Positions 45,590 to 56,568 of a DNA stretch of 64,000 nucleotides are shown here, piece by piece (positions within the stretch are counted from its first letter, which is position 1; each line of letters starts with the position of its first letter). Below the pieces are notes generated by a model that had not been told where the DNA came from, made no database searches, and saw nothing but the letters and a program-made list of their open reading frames with translations. Source of the DNA: Choristoneura fumiferana (lineage: Eukaryota; Arthropoda; Insecta; Lepidoptera; Tortricidae); the NCBI RefSeq assembly GCF_025370935.1, contig NC_133482.1, positions 2,782,118 through 2,846,117 on the forward strand, read 5' to 3'. The translations under genes and the position numbers were made by a program.

Positions 45590-45735
45590 CCCATCAACAA
45601 AAAGTTGGAAAACCCCCGACTTTGTCACTTCAATGTTCAATATCTCAAAAACGGCTACACCGATTTTGATTCAACCTTTCTAAGTACTATCGCTAGAAAA
45701 CCTGATAAAAAACACACACACACACACACACACGG
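45590..45735 (+). repeat. CCCCCGAC dispersed repeat, + strand, short copy ending in (AC)n
   Basis: AACCCCCGACTTTGTCACTT, TCAATATCTCAAAAACGGCT and ACTATCGCTAGAAAACCTG match 51205-51440. An AC dinucleotide run occupies 45711-45733. Confidence 0.8.
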
Positions 45736-46810
45736 TGTACACTCCAACAGACTTTTTTGTTTTTACAAAAATATTTTGTTGACATGGTAGAGTATTGTTA
45801 CAGTTTCCAGGTTATCTAATAGAAGTAGGTATAGGACGTCTAAAATATAATCGAAAATGTCATCAAAGTCAATTCATGTCATTTGTCGATCCTTATTTGA
45901 CTGCTATTCCTACCACTCAAATGTTCAGGGATAAGTCCGTCTTTGTACTAAGCACTTTTTTGCAAAGTAAAGTGAGTTAATTCGTACGGTAGGAGTTGTC
46001 GTCGTTTCGTTTATATTATCACCAAAATCTATGGAATAATTTCGTGGTAGGAAATTATTTTTACCGTGGTACAAATTAAATACCTAAGTCACATTAAATA
46101 ATCGTTCGCCGAGAGATTATAAAATATTATAAAAAGGAATATTTGGAAAGGTGGTCCGCTAATTATTATATTTAATATTAATAAAAGAATACACAAAACA
46201 GCAAAAATAAACACGCCAAACGACACACTTAAAGCGCATTCCAGATCGAAATGGCCATGTGGATGGATTTCCTTTTAAATTCAACATGACAACAATTTCG
46301 TTGTAAAATTTGAGTAAAATGCAAATATAGTCGTATCATCTCAGGTCATGAATCTTAATTTTATCTTAATCAACAAAGCGATGGACGTATATAAAATGAC
46401 GTAGACATATTGATAAAATAATTATGTTGATGCTACTTGATCAACATCATGAATTTAAAATGACTCGCTCGTCGTCAATATTTGCCACTGAAACAAGTAC
46501 CTATATTGATTGAATGTTTGAAAGACTCAGACCATACCAGATTGAAAAGGTCCCATCTTGAATAACAGAGGCAATAAAAATTAAGCTCTATGCTTTATAA
46601 AGTAAGGCTTCAAGTTTCTTTACAATGAGATTGTCTGATATTGTGCAATTGCTTTACAAGCTTACAATGTGTTTTAGTTCCTTTATATATGCGATAAAAT
46701 CATGAAATTGGATTCTATTATTGCTTTATTCAGACAGCTAGTTCCTTTGTAAAGTTATTGATATACTGGATCTTACATTGTGATAAGTCACCCAGTTCAA
46801 TGAAGCAAGA
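45736..46810. other. Calx intron, no feature recognised
   Basis: AT-rich intron sequence. Confidence 0.4.
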
Positions 46811-47172
46811 AGGGATACGACGACTTAACAGACCGAGCTATGGAGAGAGCAATGCTAGGGGTTTCTTTGAAGGATAAAATCCGAAATCACATTATTATCC
46901 GACAAAGAACAAGTCACCGACATTGCTCAAAGAATTAGTTCGCTGGTCACGTCTGTCGCAAGACCGATGAACGGTGGAGCAGACGAGTGCTCGAATGGAG
47001 ATCATGGACGGCAAAACGTAGCGTAGGGCGTCCTGAGGCACGGCAAAAGGACGACCTTAAGAGGTTCGCTCTGGGGACGGATGGATGCTAGGGGCTGAAG
47101 ACAGTGTTGTGGTGCGCCATGGAAGAGCCTATGTCCAGCTGTGGACTGCTGTAGGCTGATGATGATGATGAC
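46811..47172 (+). pseudogene. Decayed RTE C-terminus with (GAT)n tail
   Basis: GAGAGAGCAATGCTAGGGGT, GACATTGCTCAAAGAATTAG and AATGGAGATCATGGACGGCA follow the RTE C-terminal order (RAMLGVSL, TDIAQRI, LEWRSW), with frame breaks. It ends TGTAGGCTGATGATGATGATG. Confidence 0.8.
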
Positions 47173-48221
47173 CATGGAAAAGGCTATTTAGAATAGAATA
47201 GGGAGTGGGAAATGGGAGTCAAGTACAATATTAAGAATTGGTTGTCGACTTCGCCGATAAAAGATATCAAATTTATAGATCCTCCTGAACAGACAAAGCA
47301 AAAAAACTTAGGGCACTGCCAAGCTCGACTAAATCGCTGAACCGATTTAGATGAAATTTGATATACAGGTAGTTTGAGTCTTCGTGATTCAGTTTCTTAG
47401 ACTCTCTGTATCTTTGAAACGACATAGTACTGCTAAGATGTTCTAACTTTTCGCTAAATTAACACAATCGATAGGTACCTACTTAATTATCATTTTATTA
47501 TTGCTAAAATCCTTGAAGTTTCTGTGACATTGTAGAAGCCGTAACAAATGCGACTAAAACGTTATGTTCTTGAATGTGTGGTAAATAACATCGGAACATA
47601 TTTGCTTAGCGTTGCTATCTGCTTTATCTTTATTTTTCTTTCGTGACCGTAATACGTATTTTCATTTGTTTGTTTTATTTTAGATTATGTCACAGATAAA
47701 TGTTTTTTTTTCTTTTAGAGGATCAATGGGTACCTGATGATTGTAGACCTAGACACATCTTGTTTGTATGACTTTGCTAAATTCTCATCTCCATGTTATA
47801 TCCACTGATATGTCCCTGATGTCTCTGGTGATAAAATCAGAGACATTATCTTGATATAAGTCAAGTGTCCTTTTCCAACCTAATATTATAGATATCGAAA
47901 ATTACAGTGATCGCTCTCGCTCCATCCCACTGTCTTAACTAATTAATCAATACTCGTGACGAGTACTACCTTTCCGCAACGTAACGTTTGGCAACCTGTT
48001 TCATTTCGCAAACTCTAAAACTGTAAACTGTAAATTGTTATTTATTTCAGGGCCATCGTGTAGAACCCTTTAGGTTAGATAAGGTTAGTTTTATAAAAAT
48101 CCTGAAATATTTAAAGAAAGAAAGAAAAAAGTTTCAGAAATATTAAACAGTTGGGAAATGAAAAGTTACGAAATGAAACAGGTTGCCAAACGTTATTCGC
48201 CGAAACATTAGTAAACCACTC
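47173..48221. other. Calx intron, no gene recognised
   Basis: AT-rich. TGCCAAGCTCGACTAAATCG and a following ACCGATTTAGATGAAATTTG at about 47317-47365 look like a fragment of a common lepidopteran repeat. Confidence 0.4.
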
Positions 48222-48300
48222 GTGATCATGGTCGCTGCAATGTGGCCAAAACGTCGAAATAATTTCAGCAATATTGCTTAAGCCATAATTAAACCTCGAG
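48222..48300 (+). repeat. Dispersed repeat related to the palindrome at 4809-5034
   Basis: ACTCGTGATCATGGTCGCTG, CAATGTGGCCAAAACGTCGA and a diverged tail. It ends about 95 bp before the Calx exon at 48396. Confidence 0.6.
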
Positions 48301-48395
48301 AGTGCCATTGACTTCTTGGGCTTGTTAAGTCTACCTTTTCTAAAGTATATAAACCTAAATTAAGGCGTTGGTTTACCAAAGTTTCTTTTTCGCAG

Positions 48396-48538
48396 ATAAT
48401 GACAACCCCGTCCATGATGAAGCCACGCACCTGGCGACGCTGCCGGAGGAAGAAGCTGCAGTCGCCATGATGGGTCTACCGCGAGCTGGTGAAATCACCA
48501 GAGCGCAGTTGAGGATTAAGGAGAGCAAGGAGTTTAAG
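48396..48538 (+). CDS. Calx: Calx internal exon, CBD2-to-membrane linker
   Basis: The exon is 143 nt and starts after TTTTTCGCAG. The split Asp codon is followed by 47 residues beginning NDNPVHDEATHLATLPEEE and ending KESKEFK at a GTTAGT donor, phase 0. The acidic EEE stretch, the G-x-P-x-x-GE pattern and the final ESKEFK align by eye with the vertebrate NCX1 stretch after the variable splice region, which has an acidic EEEE run, GRPILGE and ESYEFK. This part of the cytoplasmic loop closes CBD2 and leads back to the membrane domain. The intron before it is 12,267 nt if the cassette exon is used and 17,621 nt if skipped. Confidence 0.95.
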
Positions 48539-48603
48539 GTTAGTCTCATTTTTTTAAAACTCCATCTCAGCCTAATCGTCCTACAGGCTTCCTTTAAGAA
48601 TGA

Positions 48604-48680
48604 GAGGGCATTCGGCCGTAGTTCCGACACGGGCCCAGTGTAGATGGCGAACTTCACGCACACCATTCATTTCTTTTAAG
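48604..48680 (-). mobile_element. SINE fragment, minus strand
   Basis: GGCCGTAGTTCCGACACGGG, CCCAGTGTAGATGGCGAACT and CACGCACACCATTCATTTC correspond to the middle of the 27643-27895 SINE. It starts only 66 bp after a Calx donor. Confidence 0.75.
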
Positions 48681-48753
48681 ATATGTGAAGGTTAAATGAA
48701 CATCGAATCGAAGAGTATAAATGGATATTTTAAGATTAATAAAACTTGGAAGT

Positions 48754-48895
48754 ACAATCAAGGAAACTGAATCACGTACCAGGTAACCTTTGTACTACTA
48801 ATGTCATGCTGACATCCCATACATCTGTCATAGAAATCATAGCGAAATTGAAAAGGTTCCACCCTGGTACGTGATTCAGTTTCCTCGACTGTACA
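48754..48895. mobile_element. Fold-back MITE in a Calx intron
   Basis: TACAATCAAGGAAACTGAAT and CACGTACCAGGTAACCTT are mirrored by AAGGTTCCACCCTGGTACGT and GATTCAGTTTCCTCGACTGT. Confidence 0.82.
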
Positions 48896-48949
48896 ACTAG
48901 ACTCATTGTGCTAAGTGTGCGTGTGTTTATTGCTCTTTAACGTTAAAAT

Positions 48950-49125
48950 CTTCTTCTTCTTAGTCGGACACTCTTGTCAGAGTGGTCGTGGTTGCGCAGA
49001 CGAGGTACATGGAGAGATGTTCGGTGGGTCGCAGACCCTTTCGAGGACAGCCCTCTTAGCGATGTGCTTCCATTTCTGCCGGTTAGAGGCGTTGCGAGTA
49101 CACTGGACCATGGTCCAGTTAACAA
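48950..49125. mobile_element. Retrotransposon-derived fragment (tentative)
   Basis: CTTCTTCTTCTTAGTCGGAC, GGTACATGGAGAGATGTTCG and GATGTGCTTCCATTTCTGCC look like the complement of a coding 3' end; similar in kind to 33468-33625. Family unknown. Confidence 0.4.
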
Positions 49126-49902
49126 CAGTTAACGTTAAAATAGCTGGACGGATTTGAAAGAAATTTTGTATGAATTAAGCTGAACCTCAGTGAAACGTAT
49201 GAATGGTCTGTAACTAAAAATCAAACGAAGCAATATGATTAAGGGAAAATATAATTTGACCACACAGACACAACCGAAAGAATCACAAGCAATATGACAG
49301 CTAAAAACAAACAACAATGACAAAAGCACATGCTGAGCTGAGTCCTTTTGGCATCACACTACAGCACAATGTCTTTAATTTTTCTCTCTTCTCCTATTTA
49401 TATTTTTACTGTGTTTTTGTTGTGATGTAGTGTGCTTTTGTTGTCAATAAATGTTGTGAGTTTGAGTTTGAGTTTGAAAAGAAAAATATACAAAAAAAGA
49501 ACTTTACAAAAATAAAAAAAAGTACAAAACCCCAAGGAGTTTGCAACACTGAATAACAAAGGCTACTTTTTATTGCAATATTTCCATGAACTCAGTTTAA
49601 TCCTAAGCCTTTTCTATTACTGCTTTGCCTTTTTTATTATTACTGCTTTACTGTAGCTGTTAATAGCTTTTAAGCAATAACGACTTCACTAAATAAAACC
49701 GCACTTAAGATCTCGTTTATATGTCAAGCGCATTCGACCTTCTACGAAACTGCCGGATATTGATAAAATTAAAATTCCGCCAGAGTCCTTAGTGCCGGGT
49801 GTATTATTCAATGAAAGCGCTCTAATAGCAAAACAGTTTAGTTGACAAGGGAAATACATTACTGAATAATTTATTGAATCAGGCGTTACTTTGCGGAGGT
49901 CC

Positions 49903-50160
49903 ATATCAATGAACTAAAAGAATTTCTTTGCTCACCCGTGATCTTATGATAGCTAAGTTTATGTAAGATATGCGTGTTCATGCGGTTCCTCCACCTCCAC
50001 ACTTTAAGAACACATACGAATCGCACAAACCCACCTATCACCACCACCACAATACACTGACGCGTTTCGAACTCAACCGGGGCTCATCTTCAGAGCAACA
50101 CAACCGTACACCAGTACTACCAGATGGTATACTACCAGATGTTAGACTAAACTAGACTGT
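49903..50160 (+). repeat. Dispersed repeat, CCTCCACCTCCACAC family, copy 2
   Basis: TGAACTAAAAGAATTTCTTT, CCTCCACCTCCACACTTTAA, CACCTATCACCACCACCACA and GACGCGTTTCGAACTCAACC; the fullest copy of the family here. Confidence 0.72.
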
Positions 50161-50623
50161 TTTTAGACCTGATTTTAACCCATCGGCTATATGGTAATTT
50201 GATACTTTTCACAAATTTTATTGCTCATTTTGTAATTTTTACGGTCCTGTATCCTAAAACGTAAAAACGGAACCCTTAATGCATCACTTTGTTGACCATC
50301 TGTCAAGACCCTTTTTCTCAGGAACGCGCATCAAGCTGAAATTGATACGAAAATTACCAAATACTACCCCTGATAGATCTGGTTCCCCTTAAGCAGTAAG
50401 AAATAAACTTTAACTAAACCCAATGAAAAGATACAGTAATTAAAAACAATGTTCCTGTACAATTTGCTGCATGTAACCGAATCGTATCGAACAATACTAT
50501 AACAAATTTTAATTTCCTTAAATACCTTTATGTAAGTAAAAGTGTATTTGTTTTCAAATTATTGGCCAGCAAATATTTAGTATGTAGGTCTTAAAGTAAA
50601 CATGCCAGTTGGTAGGTACGGTC

Positions 50624-50735
50624 ACGATTGTAAATTTGGGACCCATTTTGTAAAAAAGTCCTTTGAATTGTCAAACAAAATGACAGATATTCGATCTTAA
50701 GTAGGTCCCAAATTAACGATACCTACATGATACCC
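50624..50735. repeat. Small inverted repeat
   Basis: GGTACGGTCACGATTGTAAA with TTTGGGACC at the left is mirrored by GGTCCCAAATTAACGATACC at the right. Confidence 0.55.
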
Positions 50736-51204
50736 TGTCAGGGTACAGCAATTTTCTTACATTTTTAAATGTTTATTTAAATTGTTCGATACATTATTTC
50801 AACTAAGACTTCAAGAAAGCTAATAAAGTTCGCGCAAACGATTGAGCCATAATGTATTATTACCATCACGCAATTACAGCTCAAGCGATTTCGATTGTAA
50901 TACCGTCTTGATAAAGTCTAAACTTGGTTGTATTGAGATAAAGTATATTTGGTCGTAAAGAACAGGCCTATACTTATCTGCGCCCTTCAAGCTTACGCCA
51001 TTTTTACTCGATTGCGGAGAGAGAAGTAACGATTTAATGTTATGGCTGGCTGAAGAGTGATAGAGATGGACTATAAAGCTGTTTCTTAATACTAGTTCGT
51101 TGCTGCAACTTTGTTTACCTCATTTTGTTTCCCAGGAAAAAGTAGTTTTGTTTTGTGGGGGGTTATGCTCAGAATGATTGAACCTATTTTAAAATAACCT
51201 AACC

Positions 51205-51440
51205 AACAAAAAGTTGGAAAATTCCCGACTTTGTCACTTCAAAGTTCAATATCTCAAAAACGACTGAACCGATTTTGATAAAACATGTCTAAAAACCATC
51301 GCTAGAAAACCTGCTTTCAAATAAAAAACCGCATTTAAATCGGTCTACCCGTTTAAGAGCCAAGGTGCCACAGACAGACACACAGACACACATAGCGGTC
51401 TAACTTATAGCACCCCTCTTTTTGTGTCGGGGGTTAAAAA
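51205..51440 (+). repeat. CCCCCGAC dispersed repeat, + strand, long copy
   Basis: CCCGACTTTGTCACTTCAAA, CGTTTAAGAGCCAAGGTGCC, CACATAGCGGTCTAACTTAT and TTTTTGTGTCGGGGGTTAAA. It is the mirror of 33905-34085. Confidence 0.82.
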
Positions 51441-51861
51441 TTAGCTAATAGAAAGCTACGTTACCCCTAGTTTACAGGGTTTCGTACCCGAAGGGTCACA
51501 AATGGAACCCTATTTATTACCTACTTATGTCTATCACAGGACTGTATCTTGAGAACCGTAATAGATTGACAGCTGCAACTTACACATAATGTGTACGTAC
51601 TGCCGCAACAAATTATAAAAAAAATAAAATTAAAAATGACCAGTGATAAAAAAAAATATTTTTAATTTTATTTACGAACTTTAAATGTTGTTTTTTAAAC
51701 CCACACACGCTTGTGCGCGAGTATAACCCGCACTCGCTCGGTTTTTTATTACGGCTATGGCTTGAAAAAGCTAGTTAGCTGGCTTAAAAATTAGTGAATT
51801 TCGGCTCTACCAATTGTATACAAAATATTACATAATTTACTTAATTTTTTCTTTGTTATAG

Positions 51862-51961
51862 AACACAGTGGACAAGCTGGTACAAAGGGCTAATGCTTCA
51901 ATAATCATTGGCACGTCATCGTGGAAGGAACAATTCTCCGAGGCCCTTACCGTCAGTTCAG
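51862..51961 (+). CDS. Calx: Calx internal exon, end of cytoplasmic loop
   Basis: The exon is 100 nt and starts in phase 0 after TTTGTTATAG; it ends with one base of a Gly codon before GTAAGT. It encodes NTVDKLVQRANASIIIGTSS followed by WKEQFSEALTVSS. The VDKL, GTSSW and QF-x-EA-x-TVS pattern is diagnostic of NCX exchangers just before the second membrane half. It is cytoplasmic by family topology. Codons and phase are clean, with no sign of decay. Confidence 0.97.
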
Positions 51962-52140
51962 GTAAGTAAACAAACATAGCAGACTGTACACTAGGGTCGA
52001 GCGTCTACGTATAGAGAAAAAAAAAGTTGTTTATTCAATCTCGAATGCGTCTAAAAACTTGCATATGGACTAGTTTGTTAAAGAAATATTTTTATTTTAT
52101 TTTTTCGACGTATGTTTTAGCCCTCTATTTTACCTCAAAG

Positions 52141-52457
52141 ATTTGGTTTTTTAGTGAAAATTTCGTTGTTTAACAAAAAATCCAACATTTATTAGTGGAA
52201 TGTGTTCGGAATCGTGCTGCGAGGGAGGCGTTGGTTGCAGCAGCCAACCTGAGCAAGTATGACACTGGTATTTTAGCTCAGCCGGCCTCAGACATGGCGT
52301 TAATGCTTTTCAGGTTGGCTGATGTGACAAGGAATTAGTTATTATCAATTGTGAGATGTAATTTTTTTTCTGGTTAGTTAATGTTGCCCTATGGGCTAAT
52401 GTGACAAATTTGTACGTTGCCCGTTTCAATAAAAAAAAAAAAAAAAAAAAAAAAAAA
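52141..52457 (+). mobile_element. Non-LTR retrotransposon 3' end with a 27-nt poly(A) tail
   Basis: A short frame ends the ORF of a non-LTR element: QHLLVECVRNRAAREALVAA, then ANLSKYDTGILAQPASDMAL and a stop near 52340. H-x-x-L-x-EC is the usual C-terminal finger remnant of these proteins. A 3' UTR follows, and 27 A residues at 52431-52457. The clean tail suggests a recent, strongly truncated insertion in the Calx intron. Confidence 0.8.
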
Positions 52458-52909
52458 TAAGTTTTATGCTGAAAAGTGACGGGACATCAACTTGAATCAA
52501 AAATTGTATCAATATATACAGTTTCGTGTTAAAAAGTCACATAAACATACTTAAACATGGATTGGTATTATTGGTAGTTTTTTTTGGTACATTTAGTGCG
52601 TTATAAAGGCGTTTTACTTGAACTAAAAAAAGAAAAAGAAGAGATTTATTCACTAACACAGAAGATCCACATAAATAGCAAAATTTACACAAATAAACCA
52701 AGAAAAACACATGAATATAGTATCTAAGTACATATACACAATTTTGTGTGTCCCCGCGAAAGTGAAACGGCCGCTGACTCAGCATTATGCTAGGCTGATT
52801 TTCTACCAGAACCGTCTGTGACTCACGGAAATACGCAAATAAAACTAAGGTACATTTCAAATAAGATGACAACATACTTTGAGGTAAAAACACAATAATT
52901 TACGGAATT

Positions 52910-53111
52910 GTGTGTGTTTGTGTATTTGTATGTTTGCCCGTCTTTCACGTCAAAACGAAGCGACAGGTCGACGTGATTTTTGGCATTAGAGATAGTTTAT
53001 GGGCCAGAGAGTGACATAGGCTACTTTTTATCAAGGAAAAATGCACAGTTCCCGAGGGAACAGCGCGCAATAACTGAATTCCACGCGAGCGAAGCCGCGG
53101 GCAAAAGTTAG
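52910..53111 (+). mobile_element. Non-autonomous Helitron-like element, copy 3
   Basis: GTCTTTCACGTCAAAACGAA, GATAGTTTATGGGCCAGAGA, CAGTTCCCGAGGGAACAGCG and GCGAAGCCGCGGGCAAAAG followed by TTAG before T. The last CTAG has changed to TTAG. Confidence 0.75.
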
Positions 53112-53851
53112 TTTGGTATAAAATGTATGTTGGATGAAAATGCAAGTACAAGCATCAAAAAGTACCATCAAAATGTTTTATAACCGAAACTTATAAGATA
53201 TTTAGACAAATATGCCCGTGTACTACTGAAGGTACGACTTTATTGCACATAATGGTTTTACAGGTGGCATAAACTAGGAGATCAATTATGTACACTGTAG
53301 AGCACAGCAATTTAGATCCGTCACGGCTTTAATAAACAAAACAACCATAGTCACTGCATCAGAAACTCAGAAAAACATTATTGTTTTCTTTCTCCACAAA
53401 AAGCAACTTAAAATCCATTAGTAAAAGTCTTAGCTAAGTTAAAAACTCATAAAAGTTTCAGGCACGTTCATTGGCGATCGGCTGAAAAGCCGAGGTATTC
53501 TAGAACTTTCCACAAATTATTGACGAGTTACTCGTATTATAAACCAGAACTATGTAGAAATATTTATCAGCGGCAACGTTATGTGCCAAATTTAAAAAAT
53601 CACATTTAAAGGTACACCAGTATTATTCCATGATCATAATAGAAATGTGTCTGTAACAGAATGTCAAGCGCATACATGGAATACGACAAACTAGTAAACC
53701 CAAGACACGAACTCTTACTAATTACTTTTTCTATTTCGTGCACTTGCTAAAAGGATGACAGGGTTGAGGCTAAAAAAGCTATCCGAATGAAATTAAAGCC
53801 GCTGTTACAGTTATACTCTTGCCAACATACTAATTATCGTCTATATTCCAG

Positions 53852-53950
53852 GTTCTGATGACCCTGACGAGCCACCATCGGTCTCAGACTACATTCTACA
53901 CGTGGTCACCCTTTTCTGGAAAATCATATTTGCTCTCATACCGCCTACAG
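53852..53950 (+). CDS. Calx: Calx internal exon, acidic segment and first C-terminal membrane helix
   Basis: The exon is 99 nt between a TATATTCCAG acceptor and a GTACGC donor, phase 1 in and 1 out. The encoded peptide begins with the acidic GSDDPDEPPSVSDY and runs into a hydrophobic segment, ILHVVTLFWKIIFALIPP, which is the first transmembrane helix of the C-terminal half of NCX. The F-W-K and PPT residues are conserved in the family. The following exon continues in phase. Confidence 0.97.
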
Positions 53951-55192
53951 GTACGCATGTCAATAAACAATCAATGCATTTTGGTGTGGAAAATATCTGA
54001 ATGCTCCCAATACGGTACCTTGGGAAACACTTCGAGTCATTTCAAGATTATCCTAATGACTAATGAATTGTGCTTTTTTGTTACGGAAAATAGATGATGT
54101 TCTTACGAACTTCAATAAGCTGATGACCGAATAGTTAAAAGATAATAAATAGCAGACTTGAATGAGTAGCTTGTTGTATCCATCAACAGGACAGCCCTAG
54201 ACACCTTAAACCCTAAATTGAATAAATATATTTTGACTTTGACTTTGACTTACGTGAAATAAATGATATCTTGATACATGTGGAAAAAGATTAGACAGAG
54301 TGAAATTGTTTTAGGTTATACAAAATCAATATTCCCAGGTCTAGCTCAAATAATGCTGGACGATTTACTCTTTTTGTAACAATTATGATTTAAGAGATTG
54401 TGATATTTGTGATTAAATTTCAACACTTTATGAACATTCTAAATTTACTCAGACTTATTTCAATCTAAATGAAATGTCCCGTTAAAATCGCAAGACCTCG
54501 TTTAGATCATCAAATATAAAATACACGCAATTACGAGGCGTGAGTTGTGTTCATTTGTCCCCGGGTACATGTGTTGCGACATTTAAATTGAGACAGTAAT
54601 CTGGGTTTGCAGGTCCCTAGGGTGCAATAAACGTATCGAGCTGCCTATTTGCGTTTTTGTGTTCCTTTTTGTAGCATTTTCCTGCCGATTAAATGCTTTG
54701 TGGAAATTCTTTACTGGCTTTTTTCTGGTTGCTTTAATTTAAAACTAAATCAGTTTTAAATGACTCTCGGTTAAATACATGTCAGTGGCGTTGCGTGGGT
54801 AACGTCTACCTGTGTTAGTGGCGTTAGTAGATGAGTTGAAATATCGAGAGCTCTAAACTCACTGTCTACAACCCAAAGTATGTGTAGCAAATGCCTAATA
54901 CCTAACTCAATTGGTTATGTTATTGACTTGTCGCACTTAGTTTTCATGTAAATTGTCGTTAGCTAACGTACTCTGTTAGTTTAAAACCCAGTTATTTTAA
55001 TATTTCAAACATTTCCTTGAATTTGATCAAACTTGAGTATTTAAGTATCTAAGTCCAATCGGTGATAATTTTATTACTGTGTATCATTCGTCTTTGACTG
55101 TTATAAGAATTGAAATAAAGTAATGAGTTCAATTTACAGCGGCATTTAGTTTAATTAGATAGAAATGGGATTTCAACAATTTCAACAATTTA
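53951..55192. other. Calx intron, no feature recognised
   Basis: AT-rich, with a short TTTGACTTTGACTTTGAC run near 54231-54250. Confidence 0.4.
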
Positions 55193-55333
55193 GGGGCTGT
55201 TTCACCATCCATTGATTAGTGTTAACTGGCGGTTAGGTGTGATGCCGTCTCTATTTGTTTTGTTCGAATAGACGGAGACGGCATCACATTTAACCGTCGG
55301 TTAACGCTAATCAATGGATGGTGAAACAGCCCC
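55193..55333. mobile_element. Harbinger-like MITE, fold-back, copy 2 (TTA duplication)
   Basis: The near-perfect inverted arms run from GGGGCTGTTTCACCATCCAT to the mirrored ATGGATGGTGAAACAGCCCC and meet around TTTGTTTTGTTCGAATAG. TTA flanks both ends (55190-55192, 55334-55336). Full-length reference for 18350-18466. Confidence 0.87.
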
Positions 55334-55576
55334 TTAGTTTACACAATACAATACAAACAATTACTCTTTATTGTACACCAGAAATTAGTAAGCGATACAG
55401 AAAACAGGCACACAGAGAAAATTACAAGCTAAGCAATAGGCGGCCTTATCGCTTAAGAGCGATCTCTTCCAGGCAACCTTTTTACCTACCTACCTACCTA
55501 ATTGGTTGACAATTAAGAATCTTGATATTATTTAACCTGTACCTACGTTGTTTTATCATTGCCATTTTCATTCAAG

Positions 55577-55735
55577 ACATCGGCGGCGGCTACGTCTGCT
55601 TCGTCATATCAATCGTCTGCATCGGTCTCGTCACCGCTGTCATTGGTGACGTGGCTTCCCACTTCGGCTGCACCCTGGGGATCAAAGATTCTGTAACAGC
55701 CATCGTCTTTGTAGCTCTTGGCACCAGCATACCGG
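55577..55735 (+). CDS. Calx: Calx internal exon, start of the alpha-2 ion-transport repeat
   Basis: The exon is 159 nt between TTCATTCAAG and GTGAGT. It encodes a hydrophobic helix (GYVCFVISIVCIGLVTAVIG), then DVASHFGCTLGIKDSVTA and IVFVALGTSIP. This is the alpha-2 repeat of the Na+/Ca2+ exchanger: D-x-ASHFGC-x-x-G, KDSVTA and the GTS-x-P motif are family hallmarks and line the ion pathway in the plasma membrane. The Asp that follows GTSIP, a cation-binding residue in the family, is split across this and the next exon. Confidence 0.98.
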
Positions 55736-56155
55736 GTGAGTATTCATCAAGAAACCTTTTCAACAAAAGCATTATTGTTAATTTACTAGCTTTAACCATC
55801 GGCTAAGCCCAGGTTAGAAATATTTACACGAGAAACATTTATTTACAATCTTGGAATATAGCCAGAATGAAGTTTACAGTAGCATTTTCAATGCACAACT
55901 TTCGCTCAGATAACACCATCTATTGATTGCAGACAAAATTAACACCACATCTAAGAACCCAAGATACTTAAACGTTATTGTACAGCTATTATTAGTATTT
56001 TAGAAGTTAGTCAAGATAGAAGAAACTAATTTGATAAATGTGTTTTGAAATTTGGTAATTACTAATTATGAATATGTTCCGTATTCCATAATTAATACAT
56101 CTATAACATTAAGATCGGCTCATCAATCCTGCGGACAAACAGCGATTCTTGGGCT

Positions 56156-56290
56156 ACAGTCTACCAGAGTACAGTAAGGCAGCTGGTGAAATGACTGACA
56201 CATACATAAGGTATCCTATCTTAGTCTTAATCTTGCACGTCCATGGGCGGTTGTGCTCACGTACCATCAGGTGACCTATTTGTTCGTAGG
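56156..56290 (-). mobile_element. Dispersed repeat fragment, CAACCTAGAGGC family, in a short Calx intron
   Basis: GGCAGCTGGTGAAATGACTG, GGTATCCTATCTTAGTCTTA, CCATGGGCGGTTGTGCTCAC and GTACCATCAGGTGACC follow the family order on the minus strand. It lies about 50 bp from the next acceptor. Confidence 0.65.
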
Positions 56291-56339
56291 CCAACCTTTT
56301 TAAGAGAATCTTTACTAAAACATATTTTTTTTCCAACAG

Positions 56340-56511
56340 ACACATTTGCCAGCAAGGTAGCAGCTTGCCAGGACCAGTATGCGGACGCATCGGTCGGCAA
56401 TGTGACGGGATCCAACGCTGTGAACGTCTTCTTAGGCATTGGTGTAGCCTGGACGCTTGCGGCCATTGTGCACTGGAGCAAAGGGGAGAAGTTCGAAGTG
56501 GACCCTGGCAA
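56340..56511 (+). CDS. Calx: Calx internal exon, core of the alpha-2 repeat
   Basis: The exon is 172 nt between TTCCAACAG and GTAAGT. After the split Asp it encodes TFASKVAACQDQYADASVGN and VTGSNAVNVFLGIGVAWTLA, then AIVHWSKGEKFEVDPG. D-TFASK, DQYAD and GNVTGSNAVNVFLGIG are nearly invariant in NCX proteins and form the second half of the ion-binding site. It ends with two bases of an Asn codon. The intron before it is only 604 nt and carries a dispersed-repeat fragment close to the acceptor. Confidence 0.98.
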
Positions 56512-56568
56512 GTAAGTAGAGCATAAGTAAAACATACCAGCTCTGAAAATATAATAGCTCCAGTAACG

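Noticed and set aside
52537..52893. 118-codon open frame on the minus strand in a Calx intron
   Set aside because: AT-rich with no recognisable domain, no start context and no splice partner.
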